A stretch of 34,199 nucleotides of DNA from Verrucomicrobiia bacterium (lineage in GTDB: Bacteria; Verrucomicrobiota; Verrucomicrobiia; JADLBR01): positions 1 to 34,199 of the forward strand of contig JADLBR010000392.1 in the NCBI GenBank assembly GCA_020847615.1, given 5' to 3'. A program made the translations under genes and the position numbers. Positions 16,752-25,339 of the stretch are shown here, in pieces. Position 1 is the first letter of the stretch. Each line of letters begins with the position of its first letter. The notes below the pieces were generated by a model. That model was given only the letters and a program-made list of their open reading frames with translations, had not been told where the DNA came from and did not search any database.

Positions 16752-19700
16752 TTAGTCCGCGCGCAGTTCGAAGAAGGCGGCATCGCCCGGGACGGTGAAC
16801 TGGACCTGCAGGTTGCCGGCCCCGTCGATCGTGGTCTGCGGGGCCGTCAGGGGGAAGGGGTAGTACGATTCGAGGTCCTCGGATTTCTCCAGCTCGATGG
16901 TCAGGGTGAATTCGCCCGTGGCCGGATCGCGGCGCAGGCGGGGCGGCGAGACGTTGAGCCCCTGGACCTGGGATTCGGTGAAGTAGCCCGCGCTGTTAAG
17001 GTTGGACGACATGCCGCCGAGGTTGTTGAAGAGTGCGGTGACCATGGAGACCTGGTTGGAGGTTGGACTGAAGCCCAGCGCGGCGAGTTCGACCTCGCTG
17101 CCATCGTTCAGACCGTCGCCGTCGGTGTCGTCGGAAAAGCCAAAGGCGCTACCGGTCAGGTTGATGTCGTAGGGACTCTCGTCCTCGTCATTGCTCGGGA
17201 TGTGGAGGACGACGGTCTTCACGCCGGCATTGGTCGGGGAGAATTGCACGGTGAAAGTACCGGTGGCGCCGGGAGCGATGGGCGTGGTTGGATAGGATGT
17301 GATGCCGAATTCGGAGGTGTTCGGCCCGTCGAAGGTGATGGCAAAACCGGTGGGAGGATCCGAGGGGTCGACCAGGTTGGCAGAGCCGGTGTTTCGGATG
17401 GTGATGGTGATGTTCGTGATGTCGCCGACGACGACATTGCCGAGGGTTCGGGTGGCGCCGTTCGTGAGGCCAATGCCCGCGGGCTGCTCGATGTCGATCT
17501 CTGTGCGGATGTGGCCCCGGACGACGCCCGGGGATACGGTGAAGAGGTTCGTGCCCGCGCTCAGGAAGGATCCCCCCGCGTACAGCCAATGATAGCCATC
17601 CGTGGCCAGTGCGTTCACCGAGCTATCCACGCCGCCGCCGAGGGCGGCCCAGCGTGCCGTGCCCCCGTTCCACAGGGCGATGCGGTTGGCAGAGATCGAG
17701 GACGAGGACGCGTCGGCGACGGTGGTGAATAGACCGCCGACATAGACGGCATTGGTAGAGAGCGCGGTGATGGCGCTGACGCTGGAGCCCGCGCCGTTTT
17801 GGGTTGGGGTGCCGAGGCGGGACCAGGAGGAGCCGTTCCAGAAAGCGATGCGGTTGGCGGAGATGGAATTGGTGGATGCGTCGGCGACGGTGGTGAAGGA
17901 GCCGCCGACATAGACGGCGTTGCTGGAGAGGGCTGCGATAGCGTTGACGCTGGAGCCCGCGCCGTTCTGGGTGGCTGAGCCCAAGGGGGACCAGGAGGAA
18001 CCGTTCCAGAGGGCGAGACGGTTGGCCAATGTGAAAGAAGAGGATGCGTCGGCGACGTTGGTGAAGTTGCCGCCGACATAGACGGCGTTGGAGGAGAGCG
18101 CGGCGATGGCGTTGATGGTGCCGCCGGCGCCGTTTTGGGTTGGGGTGCCGAGGCGGGACCAGGAGGAACCGTTCCAGAGGGCGACGCGGTTGGCGGAGAT
18201 GGAATTGGTGGACGCGTCGGCGACGGTGGTGAAGAAGCCGCCAACATAGACAGCGCTGGTGGATAGCGCGGCGATGGCAAGGACCTGACCGTCCGCGCCG
18301 TTCTGGGTGGGGGTGCCGAGGCGGGACCAGGAGGAACCGTTCCAGAGGGCGATGCGCCTGGCGGAGATGGACGGGGAGGATGAATCGGCGACGGTCGTGA
18401 ACTGGCCGCCGACGTAGATGGCGTTGGTTGAGAGCGGGGTGATCGAAAAGACGACATCGCTCGCGCCATTCTGCGTGGCCGTGCCCAGGGGGAACCACTG
18501 GGATCCGTTCCATCTGGCGATGCGGTTGGCGTTGGTCGAGCCGATGCGCGTGAAGGAGCCGCCCACGTAGAGGTCGGCGCCGGCCGTCGCGAGCGCATTG
18601 ACGGTGTCACTGGCCCCACCATCTGCGGCGGGCGTGGGCGACCAGCGGCTGGTCGTCGCATCCCAGCGGACGATGCGGGAAGCGCCGATGCTCGCGTTCG
18701 AGGCGTCGGCGACGGTGGTGAAGAGGCCGCCCACATAGACGGCGTTGGAGGAGAGCGCGGCGATGACGTTGATCTGGCTGCCGGGGCCGTTCTGCGAGGC
18801 TGTGCCGAGGCGCGACCAGGCGGAGCCGTTCCACAAGGCGATGTATCTTGCGGAGATGGAGGCGGAGGATGCGTCGGCGACGGTGGTGAAAGCGCCGCCG
18901 ACATAGACGGCGTTGGTGGCGAGCGCGGCGATGGCGCTGACGGTGGAGCCCGCGCCGTTCTGTGTGGCTGAGCCGAGTCGGGACCAGGAGGAGCCATTCC
19001 ACCGGGCGATGCGATTGGCGGAGAGAGAGGGCGACGATGCGTCGGCAACGTTTGTGAAGAAACCACCGACATAGACCGCGCCGGTGGAGAGCGCCGCGAT
19101 GGCACTCACGCTGTCAGAAATGCCCGCCCCGCCCACACCGTTCTGGGAGGGCGTGCCGAGGGGCGACCAGGAGGTGCCGTTCCACAGGGCCACTCGCCTG
19201 GCTGCGATGGAGGCGGAGGACGCGTCGGCGACATTGGTGAAAGTGCCGCCGACATAGACGGCGTTGGAGGAGACGGCGGCGATGGCGCGCACGTCGCTGC
19301 CCGCGCCGTTTTGGGTCGGAGTGCCCAGCGGGGACCAGGACGAACCGTTCCACAGGGCGATGCGATTGGCCAGAGTGAACGGCGAAGAGGCGTCGGCGAC
19401 ATTTGTGAAGGTGCCGCCGACATAGACGGCGTTGGAGGAGAGAGCGGCGATGGCGCGCACCTCGTTGCCCGCGCCGTTCTGGGTGGCGGAACCGAGGCGC
19501 GACCAGGACGAGCCGGTCCATAGGGCGATGCGATTCGCGGAGATGGAATTGGTGGATGCGTCTGCCACCGTCGCAAAAAAGCCGCCGACGTAGATGGCGT
19601 TGGTGGAGGTGGCCGCGATGGCGTTGACGATGGAACTCACGCCGTTTTGCGCCGGGGTGCCCAATGGGGACCAGGAGGAGCCGTTCCACCGGGCGACGTT

Positions 19701-20543
19701 CCTGGCGGGTGTGTTGCCGATGAAGGAGAACGAGCCCCCGACGTAGACATCGCTTCCCACGACGGCCGCGGCACTGATCGGGCCGTTCGCGCCAGACGCG
19801 GTGGTGGTCGCGCCGAGGTTCGACCAGTCGGCGTCGCTGAAGGTGGGGTCGATGCGAACGGGGTAGGCCGCGCCCGCGTCGGCGACGACGATCTGCAGCC
19901 GGTCGCGGGCGGCGACCTCGATGCGGGCGGGGAGGTCGCGGCCCGTGGCGTCCTGAACGCAGAGGCGAGAGTAGGCGAGCTCGCGGCCGGTGCCGTCGAG
20001 CGCGAGGATGGCGCCGTGCGCGGCGGCGCGGGCGCGCGCGCCGCCGAGCGCGAGGCCGATGCGGAGTTCGCCCTCGCCGGGCGGGGGTTCCTCGAGGATG
20101 AAATCCTGGCGGAGGCCATCGACACTGACGGTGTACTCCTCGGTGAGGCCCGGGCGGAGGAAAGAGACGAGTTTGTCGGAGACGCGCACCTCGCCGGCGG
20201 GCCGGAGGGCAAGGGGTGCGGGCGCCGCGTCCCCGGCGCGGCCGATTTCGGTGGCGATGAGGCGCAGGCGCGCACCGTCTTCGGTGGAGGTCAGCCAGAG
20301 GCCCTCGGGGGTGGCGCGGCCCTCCAGTTTTTGGAATCCGCAGCGCAGGTGCGCGCCGCCGGGCTCGGGCCGGATGCCGAGGGCGTCGCCCGTGTAGTCG
20401 GACCCGGCACGGGCGCCGATCTCGGAGAACGGGATGGCGCCCCCCGCGGCATCGGCCGCGTCGGCAGAGCGGGCGCACAGGGCCAGTGGCAGCAGGATGA
20501 GGCGGGCCCAAGGGAGGGCCTGGGCTGGAATCTTTGCTTTCAT
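16752..20543 (-). CDS. Giant exported propeller-repeat protein with choice-of-anchor-D domain (paralog A)
   Basis: This 1263-residue paralog of the next gene has the same domain order. A signal peptide (MKAKIPAQALPWARLILLPL, cleavage near ADA/AD) comes first. The shared domain with EEYTVSVDGLRQDFI and GRELAYSRL follows, ending RIDPTFSDADW. The propeller region has eleven full 56-residue units and three short ones; one unit carries a five-residue insertion (GAGIS). A choice-of-anchor-D domain and a DTDGDGLNDGSE motif starting near residue 1139 follow, and the protein ends FFELRAD. I chose ATG 20543 because it starts the signal peptide; the open frame extends another 113 codons upstream without support. 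It is the first gene of the long minus-strand block and probably heads an operon with paralog B. The role is unknown; adhesion or matrix function is a guess. Confidence 0.9.
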   Translation of the reverse strand: MKAKIPAQALPWARLILLPLALCARSADAADAAGGAIPFSEIGARAGSDYTGDALGIRPEPGGAHLRCGFQKLEGRATPEGLWLTSTEDGARLRLIATEIGRAGDAAPAPLALRPAGEVRVSDKLVSFLRPGLTEEYTVSVDGLRQDFILEEPPPGEGELRIGLALGGARARAAAHGAILALDGTGRELAYSRLCVQDATGRDLPARIEVAARDRLQIVVADAGAAYPVRIDPTFSDADWSNLGATTTASGANGPISAAAVVGSDVYVGGSFSFIGNTPARNVARWNGSSWSPLGTPAQNGVSSIVNAIAATSTNAIYVGGFFATVADASTNSISANRIALWTGSSWSRLGSATQNGAGNEVRAIAALSSNAVYVGGTFTNVADASSPFTLANRIALWNGSSWSPLGTPTQNGAGSDVRAIAAVSSNAVYVGGTFTNVADASSASIAARRVALWNGTSWSPLGTPSQNGVGGAGISDSVSAIAALSTGAVYVGGFFTNVADASSPSLSANRIARWNGSSWSRLGSATQNGAGSTVSAIAALATNAVYVGGAFTTVADASSASISARYIALWNGSAWSRLGTASQNGPGSQINVIAALSSNAVYVGGLFTTVADASNASIGASRIVRWDATTSRWSPTPAADGGASDTVNALATAGADLYVGGSFTRIGSTNANRIARWNGSQWFPLGTATQNGASDVVFSITPLSTNAIYVGGQFTTVADSSSPSISARRIALWNGSSWSRLGTPTQNGADGQVLAIAALSTSAVYVGGFFTTVADASTNSISANRVALWNGSSWSRLGTPTQNGAGGTINAIAALSSNAVYVGGNFTNVADASSSFTLANRLALWNGSSWSPLGSATQNGAGSSVNAIAALSSNAVYVGGSFTTVADASTNSISANRIAFWNGSSWSRLGTPTQNGAGSSVSAITALSTNAVYVGGLFTTVADASSSSISANRIALWNGGTARWAALGGGVDSSVNALATDGYHWLYAGGSFLSAGTNLFTVSPGVVRGHIRTEIDIEQPAGIGLTNGATRTLGNVVVGDITNITITIRNTGSANLVDPSDPPTGFAITFDGPNTSEFGITSYPTTPIAPGATGTFTVQFSPTNAGVKTVVLHIPSNDEDESPYDINLTGSAFGFSDDTDGDGLNDGSEVELAALGFSPTSNQVSMVTALFNNLGGMSSNLNSAGYFTESQVQGLNVSPPRLRRDPATGEFTLTIELEKSEDLESYYPFPLTAPQTTIDGAGNLQVQFTVPGDAAFFELRAD
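17500..19830 (-). repeat. Tandem 168-bp coding repeat array (paralog A)
   Basis: The order along the protein is one short, six full, one short, five full and one short unit. The short units lack the VADASS...ISA insert and occupy the same places as in paralog B. The whole pattern, not just single units, was therefore duplicated. Confidence 0.88.
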
Positions 20544-20752
20544 GGGGACGATGTCGGTGACGGGTGGGCGGGGATTGTGGGTATCAAGACAAATAATGGG
20601 GACGTTAGTACAAGTAATCGTGAAAACCACTGCTTTTTTCCGTGGTCGCGCGTGTTTTTTGGTGGGAGGGGCTCGAGTGCGGTTGGGCCGGGGACAGGAT
20701 TTGGCTTGAGCGCACGTGGCTTGGCGGGCAGCCTCCGCCTCGGATAGGGCGG
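20544..20752. promoter_or_regulatory. Divergent intergenic region between propeller paralog A and radC
   Basis: These 209 bp separate two genes that start in opposite directions and include the most AT-rich stretch nearby (about 20585-20665, with a run of six T at 20635). Promoters for both directions are expected here. An imperfect stem CCAC/GTGG surrounds the T run. I could not assign -35/-10 boxes with confidence. Confidence 0.35.
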
Positions 20753-21448
20753 ATGGGCGAACTGATTCGGGAGATACCGGAGGAGGAGCGGCCGCGGGAG
20801 CGTTTGCGCGACCGCGGGGCCGGGGCGCTGCGCGATGCGGAGCTGGTGGCGATCCTGCTGCGCGTGGGTGTGAAGGGGGCATCGGCCGTCCATGTGGGGG
20901 AGCGGTTGCTGCAGCGTTTCGGGGGGCTGGATGGGTTGGCGCGGGCGTCGGTGGCGGATCTGACGGGTGTGTGCGGGGTGGGGGAGGCGAAGGCGGTGCA
21001 GCTCAAGGCGGCGGTGGAGATCGGGGTGCGGCTGGCGCGGCGGCGGGCGGCTGCGGTCAAGCTGGATGACGCGTCGCGGATCGCGGAGCTGGTGGGGCCG
21101 GAGCTTAGGCTGCTGAGGCAGGAGAGCGCGCGGGTGGTGCTGTTGAATGCGAAATTGCATCTGATCGGGGTGGAGGAGGTGTCGCAGGGGCTGTTGGATC
21201 AGGCGCTGGTGCACGCGAGGGAGGTTTTCGCGCCGGCGATCGCGCGGAGGGCCTATGCGGTGGTGCTGGTGCACAACCACCCCAGCGGGGACCCGACGCC
21301 CTCGGAGGCGGATATCCGGATCACGAGGGCATTGAGGGAGTCGTCGAAGGTGCTGGACGTGCCCCTGCTGGATCACGTTATCATAGGCGCGCCCTCGGTG
21401 GCATATCCCGAGGGATGGTTCAGTTTTAAGGCCGCAGGATACCTTTGA
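20753..21448 (+). CDS. radC: RadC/JAB1-type protein
   Basis: This is a 231-residue cytoplasmic protein of the RadC family. The N-terminal half carries RERLRDRGAGALRDAELVAILL and a helix-hairpin-helix (GVCGVGEAKA, residues about 72-81). The C-terminal JAB1/MPN domain has the full metal-binding set HNHPSGDPTPSEAD (His174, His176, Asp187). Length and order are normal. RadC's biological role is unsettled; a DNA-repair role was withdrawn in E. coli. The ATG at 20753 begins the conserved MGELIREIPEEERPRERL; longer frames upstream lack support. The stop TGA shares one base with the ATG of the next gene, so the two are translationally coupled. Confidence 0.95.
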   Translation: MGELIREIPEEERPRERLRDRGAGALRDAELVAILLRVGVKGASAVHVGERLLQRFGGLDGLARASVADLTGVCGVGEAKAVQLKAAVEIGVRLARRRAAAVKLDDASRIAELVGPELRLLRQESARVVLLNAKLHLIGVEEVSQGLLDQALVHAREVFAPAIARRAYAVVLVHNHPSGDPTPSEADIRITRALRESSKVLDVPLLDHVIIGAPSVAYPEGWFSFKAAGYL

Positions 21449-22251
21449 TGGAACACGAGGCACAGATTCATCCCGGCGCGTTCGTGCACCCGGGCGCGCG
21501 GTTGGGCCCGGGCACGCGGGTGGGCCCGGGGTGTGTGATCGACGAGTTCGTGGTGATTGGCAAGGATTGCGAGATCCGGGCCCACGCGGTCGTGACGGGG
21601 CACACGATGATCGGGGACGGCAACCAGATCGGCTATGGGGCGGTGATTGGCGCGGAGCCGCAAGATCTGGCGTTTGATCCCAAGGCGGTGTCCCGGGTCG
21701 TGATTGGCGATCGCAACGTGATCCGCGAGCACGCCACCGTCCACCGCGGCACCAAAGATGGGACCGAGACGCGGATCGGCAGCGACTGTTTCCTGATGGC
21801 GGGGGCGCACGTGGGGCACAATTGCGTGATCGGGGATCGGGCGATCATCGCTAACGGCGCGCTGCTTGGGGGGTATGTGGGTGTGGGCGGCGGGGCGTTC
21901 ATTTCCGGCAACGCCGTCATCCACCAGTTCTGTCGGATAGGTCGGCTCGCGATGATCCGCGGCGGCGGGAGGATCGGCAAGGATGTCCCGCCCTTCATGA
22001 TCGGCGATGCGACGAACCGCGTGCGCGGGCTCAACGTCGTGGGCCTGCGGCGGTCGGGGATCGGGCCGGAGGCGCGGGCGGAGCTGAAGCGGGCGTTCCA
22101 CGCGCTATTCCTGTCGGGTCGACCCATGCCGGAGGTGTTGGGGGAACTGGAGGCCGATGCGGCCTCGGAGGTCCGGGAGGTGATCGCCTTTATCCGGGAA
22201 TCGAAGCGCGGGGTGGTGGCGTTCCGGGGCGGGGAGGAGGGGGATGAGTGA
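21448..22251 (+). CDS. lpxA: LpxA-like acyl-ACP:UDP-GlcNAc O-acyltransferase
   Basis: This 267-residue left-handed beta-helix protein has hexapeptide repeats throughout and aligns end to end with LpxA, which adds the first acyl chain in lipid A synthesis. Conserved features are QDL (72-74), GDRNVIREHATVHRG, the catalytic His124 (AHVGHN; E. coli His125), His159 in IHQF, and the C-terminal GLNVVGLRRSG with helical tail. Differences at E. coli LpxA functional positions: Lys76 is Ala75, His144 is Tyr143 and Glu200 is Val198. It may therefore be a divergent LpxA or a second LpxA-like enzyme with another acceptor, and the gene symbol is provisional. The start overlaps the radC stop. The end overlaps the next gene by 8 bp. 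Confidence 0.85.
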   Translation: MEHEAQIHPGAFVHPGARLGPGTRVGPGCVIDEFVVIGKDCEIRAHAVVTGHTMIGDGNQIGYGAVIGAEPQDLAFDPKAVSRVVIGDRNVIREHATVHRGTKDGTETRIGSDCFLMAGAHVGHNCVIGDRAIIANGALLGGYVGVGGGAFISGNAVIHQFCRIGRLAMIRGGGRIGKDVPPFMIGDATNRVRGLNVVGLRRSGIGPEARAELKRAFHALFLSGRPMPEVLGELEADAASEVREVIAFIRESKRGVVAFRGGEEGDE

Positions 22252-24379
22252 CCGGAAGAGGCGTCGGTTGCCTAGAGTGAGGCAGACATTCTTGTCGGCC
22301 CTTATTTTGGTCCCGGTCGCATTTTTGGCGGTGGCGAAGGCCGAGGAGGCAAAGGTTTTCGGCGAGGCGTTCCGGGTGGAGGGAATCGGCGACGGGGCGA
22401 TGGCGTTGTGCCTCGAGGGCGACACGCTGTACGCGGGCGCGGGTTCGCGGTTGTATGTCTGCGACGTTTCGAAACCGCTCGCGCCGCGAAAACTGGGCGA
22501 GGTGGACGGTTTGGGCGGAGTGCGCCAGATCGCCGTGCAAAAGGGCATGGCGTATGTTTCCACGCGCGAATACGGATTGTGGATCGTCGACGCGACGGAG
22601 CCGCAAGAGCCGCGCATCCGTTCCCGGTTCGACTGCTGCGAACTCGCGACCGGCGTGGACGTCGCGGGCGAAGTCTGCTTCCTCGGGCAACGCCAGAACG
22701 GCGTGGAGTTCATCGACGTTTCCGATCCGGACAATCCCCGCCATATCGCGATGCGTAAGACGGACGAGTCCCAGAGCGTCGTCTACCGCGACGGGTGGCT
22801 CTATTCCGGCGACTGGGGTTCGGCGCACGTCACCGTCTTCGACGCGCGTGACATGAAGGCCATACGCCAGACCGACCACGTGGAGCTCTACGGTTACGGT
22901 GACGGCGTGTGGCTGCAGGGACAGTACCTATACGCCGCCACGGGACACCATTCCAAGCACCGCAAGGTGTCAGGCGGCGTGATGACCGCCGAGATGAGAC
23001 GTTTCGGGGGCCCCGCCGAAGGGGGCGGCATGGGGCACGGGCTCGACATTTTCGACGTCGCGGACCCGGCGCATCCCAAACGCGTCGGTCGCGTGGACTA
23101 TCCGCCGTTCTACGCGCGCGGACTCGATATGTGGACGCCCCGCACGTCCGGCAATTTGCTGTTCGCCGCCCAAACGCACAACGGCGTGTTCGCCGTGGAC
23201 ATTTCGGACAAAGCCAATCCCCGCCAGCTCGACCGCTGGGTTTCGCCGAACCCGAAGCATCCGGAATGGCCGAGCGATTGCGTTGGATCCGTGGCCGTGG
23301 CCGACGGCGCCGTGTACGCGGCCGTGAACGGCGCGGGTGTTTTCGCGATCCCGTGTCCGCGCGCCAAGGCGGAGCCCTTCGACCGCGGCGCGCCGCCCCA
23401 GAACGCGTCCCACCGCGAACCGTATCCCGTGGATGCGTCCGCCTGGCATGTGTGGAAACCGCGCGACGTCGGCCAGGCGCGCGGCGTCGCGGTGAGGGGC
23501 GATGTCGTCTACGCCGCCTGCGGCGACGCGGGGCTTTACGCCCTGCAGATACTGCCGGATGGCGGCGGGTTCAAGGAACTGGCCAAACTGCCGGGACGCG
23601 ACAAGGTGTTCGACGCGAAGGTGGAAGGAAACCGCCTCTACACGGCCGAAGGACATGACGGATTCGGGGTGTACGAGTTGGACGGTGCGGGGCCATTCAA
23701 AGAAGTCGCGCGGCTGCCGGAAATCTCTGGCGACAAGAACCTGGCGCTTTACGTCCAGCCGGCCGTGCCGGGTTGGCTGTTCTGCTCCGATCGCCGCGGT
23801 ATCGAGCTTTATGACGTCCGCGCGTTGCCGGAATTCAAGCACGCGTTCCACAGCGGATCGTGTCCGGGTTGGGACAAGTACCTCGCGAACGCTTCGCCCG
23901 ACGGACGTCATTTCGCGTTCAACAACGCCAACACCTCCCTGAAGTGGTTTGACCTCGCCGCCGTTCCCGTGCCGCGGCAGACCGTTGAGACGACGGTGAA
24001 TCGGCTGTCCCTCTCGAATGGGATCTGCACCTTCCGCGACGGGCTGTCCATCGCCAGCGCGAACGGCAGCTACGTGTTGCTCCGGCCCGGCGAAGGCGAT
24101 CCGGCGGACGGGAGCAAATGGCAATACTTCAAGCTGCCGGCGGCGTTCCCGGGCGACGGACGGAGTGACGCGATCAACGGCATTCCGCGCTCGGACGGCA
24201 AGCGGGTGGTCTTCACCAGCCGCATCGACCGCCGCGCCGCGCTTTACGATTTCACGGACGCCGAGCGTCCCAAGTTGCTGAACGCCTGGAAATTTTCCGG
24301 CAATCCGGACATCGCCGATCTCCACGCCGGCAAGGTGGTGATCCCCTGCGGTTACGCGGGCGTGTTGCTGCAGAAATAG
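22244..24379 (+). CDS. Exported LVIVD-type beta-propeller protein
   Basis: This 711-residue protein begins with a basic N-terminus and a hydrophobic segment (LSALILVPVAFLAVAKAEEA), a likely signal peptide. The rest is built of LVIVD-like blades: LYVCDVSKPLAPRKLGEVDG, LWIVDATEPQEPRI, VEFIDVSDPDNPRHI, LDIFDVADPAHPKRVG, VFAVDISDKANPRQLD, and a more diverged C-terminal half. Such propellers are found in secreted or surface proteins of unknown function in PVC bacteria. A strong GGAGGAGG lies just before the ATG, inside the end of the lpxA-like gene. Codon use differs from the neighbours: more GCC/CGC and A-containing codons, less of the strongly G-rich coding strand seen elsewhere. This suggests acquisition from another lineage. 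No enzyme motif is visible. Confidence 0.88.
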   Translation: MSDRKRRRLPRVRQTFLSALILVPVAFLAVAKAEEAKVFGEAFRVEGIGDGAMALCLEGDTLYAGAGSRLYVCDVSKPLAPRKLGEVDGLGGVRQIAVQKGMAYVSTREYGLWIVDATEPQEPRIRSRFDCCELATGVDVAGEVCFLGQRQNGVEFIDVSDPDNPRHIAMRKTDESQSVVYRDGWLYSGDWGSAHVTVFDARDMKAIRQTDHVELYGYGDGVWLQGQYLYAATGHHSKHRKVSGGVMTAEMRRFGGPAEGGGMGHGLDIFDVADPAHPKRVGRVDYPPFYARGLDMWTPRTSGNLLFAAQTHNGVFAVDISDKANPRQLDRWVSPNPKHPEWPSDCVGSVAVADGAVYAAVNGAGVFAIPCPRAKAEPFDRGAPPQNASHREPYPVDASAWHVWKPRDVGQARGVAVRGDVVYAACGDAGLYALQILPDGGGFKELAKLPGRDKVFDAKVEGNRLYTAEGHDGFGVYELDGAGPFKEVARLPEISGDKNLALYVQPAVPGWLFCSDRRGIELYDVRALPEFKHAFHSGSCPGWDKYLANASPDGRHFAFNNANTSLKWFDLAAVPVPRQTVETTVNRLSLSNGICTFRDGLSIASANGSYVLLRPGEGDPADGSKWQYFKLPAAFPGDGRSDAINGIPRSDGKRVVFTSRIDRRAALYDFTDAERPKLLNAWKFSGNPDIADLHAGKVVIPCGYAGVLLQK
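22281..22300. repeat. 20-bp imperfect palindrome inside the N-terminal coding region
   Basis: GGCAGACATTCTTGTCGGCC is an inverted repeat with one mismatched pair. It encodes part of the N-terminal basic/hydrophobic region of the LVIVD protein. I recall similar GGCAGACATTCTTGTC-type repeats dispersed in some PVC genomes, but could not search; within this window it occurs once. Confidence 0.5.
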
Positions 24380-24706
24380 GAGAGGATCATCGGGGTGCGG
24401 TGCCACCGGATAAGGCAACGAAAGTTAGTGGGCGGCGAATGTAGGTCGGGTTTGTCTTGCGTGCCGGTCTTCTTCCTTTGAGCCTGCATATATCGCGCAT
24501 GCGCGTGAAATATGCAGGCTAAGGCTCGCGGGCAGCGCTCGGGACAGCTTCGGGGATTCCCGCTCGACCGGCGGTAGCCCGTCTGCTAACCTGCGCGGTA
24601 TGATGCGATTGGTTCACGGGCGGCCGACAGCCCCCCAGAGGCTGACAGGGGCCGGTTGTGGCCACAGGGCCCCCGAAAGCAAATTCCTGCGATCCGCGTC
24701 CGTGTC
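24380..24706. other. Intergenic region with palindrome, no supported gene
   Basis: Between the LVIVD gene and nadD there is no convincing coding frame. It contains the 40-bp palindrome at 24481-24520 and, near 24630-24670, loosely complementary C-rich and G-rich runs that could fold. A TTG in the nadD frame at 24656 is an alternative but unlikely start. The nadD promoter, if separate, should lie here. Confidence 0.5.
24481..24520. repeat. 40-bp palindrome, copy 1 (upstream of nadD)
   Basis: The outer arms are AGCCTGCATAT and ATATGCAGGCT, with a GC-alternating centre around TCGCGC/GCGCG. It is preceded by CTTCCTTTG, as is the second copy at 25339. It lies about 100 bp after the stop of the LVIVD gene. 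It could act as a terminator, though no T run follows. Confidence 0.85.
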
Positions 24707-25339
24707 GTGAAGCGGCTGGGGCTATTTGGCGGGACGTTCGACCCTGTGCATGTCGGGCACGTGGCGATGGTTCGGCGCGCGCTCGAGTGGGGGCTGGATG
24801 AGGTCGTGGTGGTGCCGTGCAGGCAGTCTCCGCACAAGCCGGTTCGGGACGGTGTCCCGCTGCCCACGGATGGGGCGCACCGGTGGGAGATGCTGCGGCT
24901 CGGGTTCGAGGGGGTGGCGGGGGTGTCCTTTTCGCGGTGCGAACTGGATCGCGAGGGCCCGTCATACACGCGGGATACGGTCGCCGAATTGCGATTGACG
25001 AGGCCGGGTGGCGAGTGGGTGCTGATCCTTGGGGCGGACCAGTTGCCCGCGCTGCATCGGTGGGTGGGGTTCGACGAATGGGCGCCGGGGATGTGGTTCC
25101 TGATCTTTGGGAGACCGGGATGCGCCCCGGACATCGGCTCACCGGCGCTCAGGGGCTTGCGGGCGGCGGTGATCCGGGATTTCGAGATACCAGTTTCCGC
25201 GACGGAGATTCGCGAGCGCCTGCGGCGCGGGGAAGCGGTGGAGGGTTTGCTGCCCGAGGGGGTCGAGGCCTATATCCGCCGGCACGGGTTGTATCTGCCA
25301 GGGGAGGCAGCCGGACAAAGTCCGACAGCCTTCCTTTGA
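24707..25339 (+). CDS. nadD: Nicotinate-nucleotide adenylyltransferase
   Basis: This 210-residue cytoplasmic enzyme transfers AMP from ATP to nicotinate mononucleotide in NAD synthesis. The nucleotidyltransferase signature GGTFDPVHVGH is at residues 8-18 and the second ATP motif SATEIR at 164-169; length is normal. I chose the GTG at 24707 because it starts KRLGLFGGTFDPVH, the usual NadD N-terminus. A TTG at 24656 would add 17 residues. No Shine-Dalgarno is visible for either. The last dozen residues (after GLYLPGE) and the TGA are encoded by repeat-like DNA: a GGACAAAGTCC hairpin and the CTTCCTTTGA that opens palindrome copy 2. The C-terminal tail therefore appears to have been altered by element insertion. 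The gene is not in the common proA-nadD-rsfS order. Confidence 0.93.
   Translation: MKRLGLFGGTFDPVHVGHVAMVRRALEWGLDEVVVVPCRQSPHKPVRDGVPLPTDGAHRWEMLRLGFEGVAGVSFSRCELDREGPSYTRDTVAELRLTRPGGEWVLILGADQLPALHRWVGFDEWAPGMWFLIFGRPGCAPDIGSPALRGLRAAVIRDFEIPVSATEIRERLRRGEAVEGLLPEGVEAYIRRHGLYLPGEAAGQSPTAFL

Noticed and set aside
13905-19830. Possible CRISPR or satellite array
   Set aside because: The 168-bp units are in-frame protein repeats with strand-like motifs, far longer than CRISPR repeats, and lack unique spacers.
20620-20665. Intrinsic terminator at the CCAC/GTGG stem with a T run
   Set aside because: The T run is in the loop instead of after the stem, and the position lies between two divergent gene starts, where a terminator is not expected.
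24656-24706. N-terminal extension of nadD from a TTG start
   Set aside because: The extra 17 residues precede the normal NadD start and have no conserved features; GTG 24707 gives the expected N-terminus.
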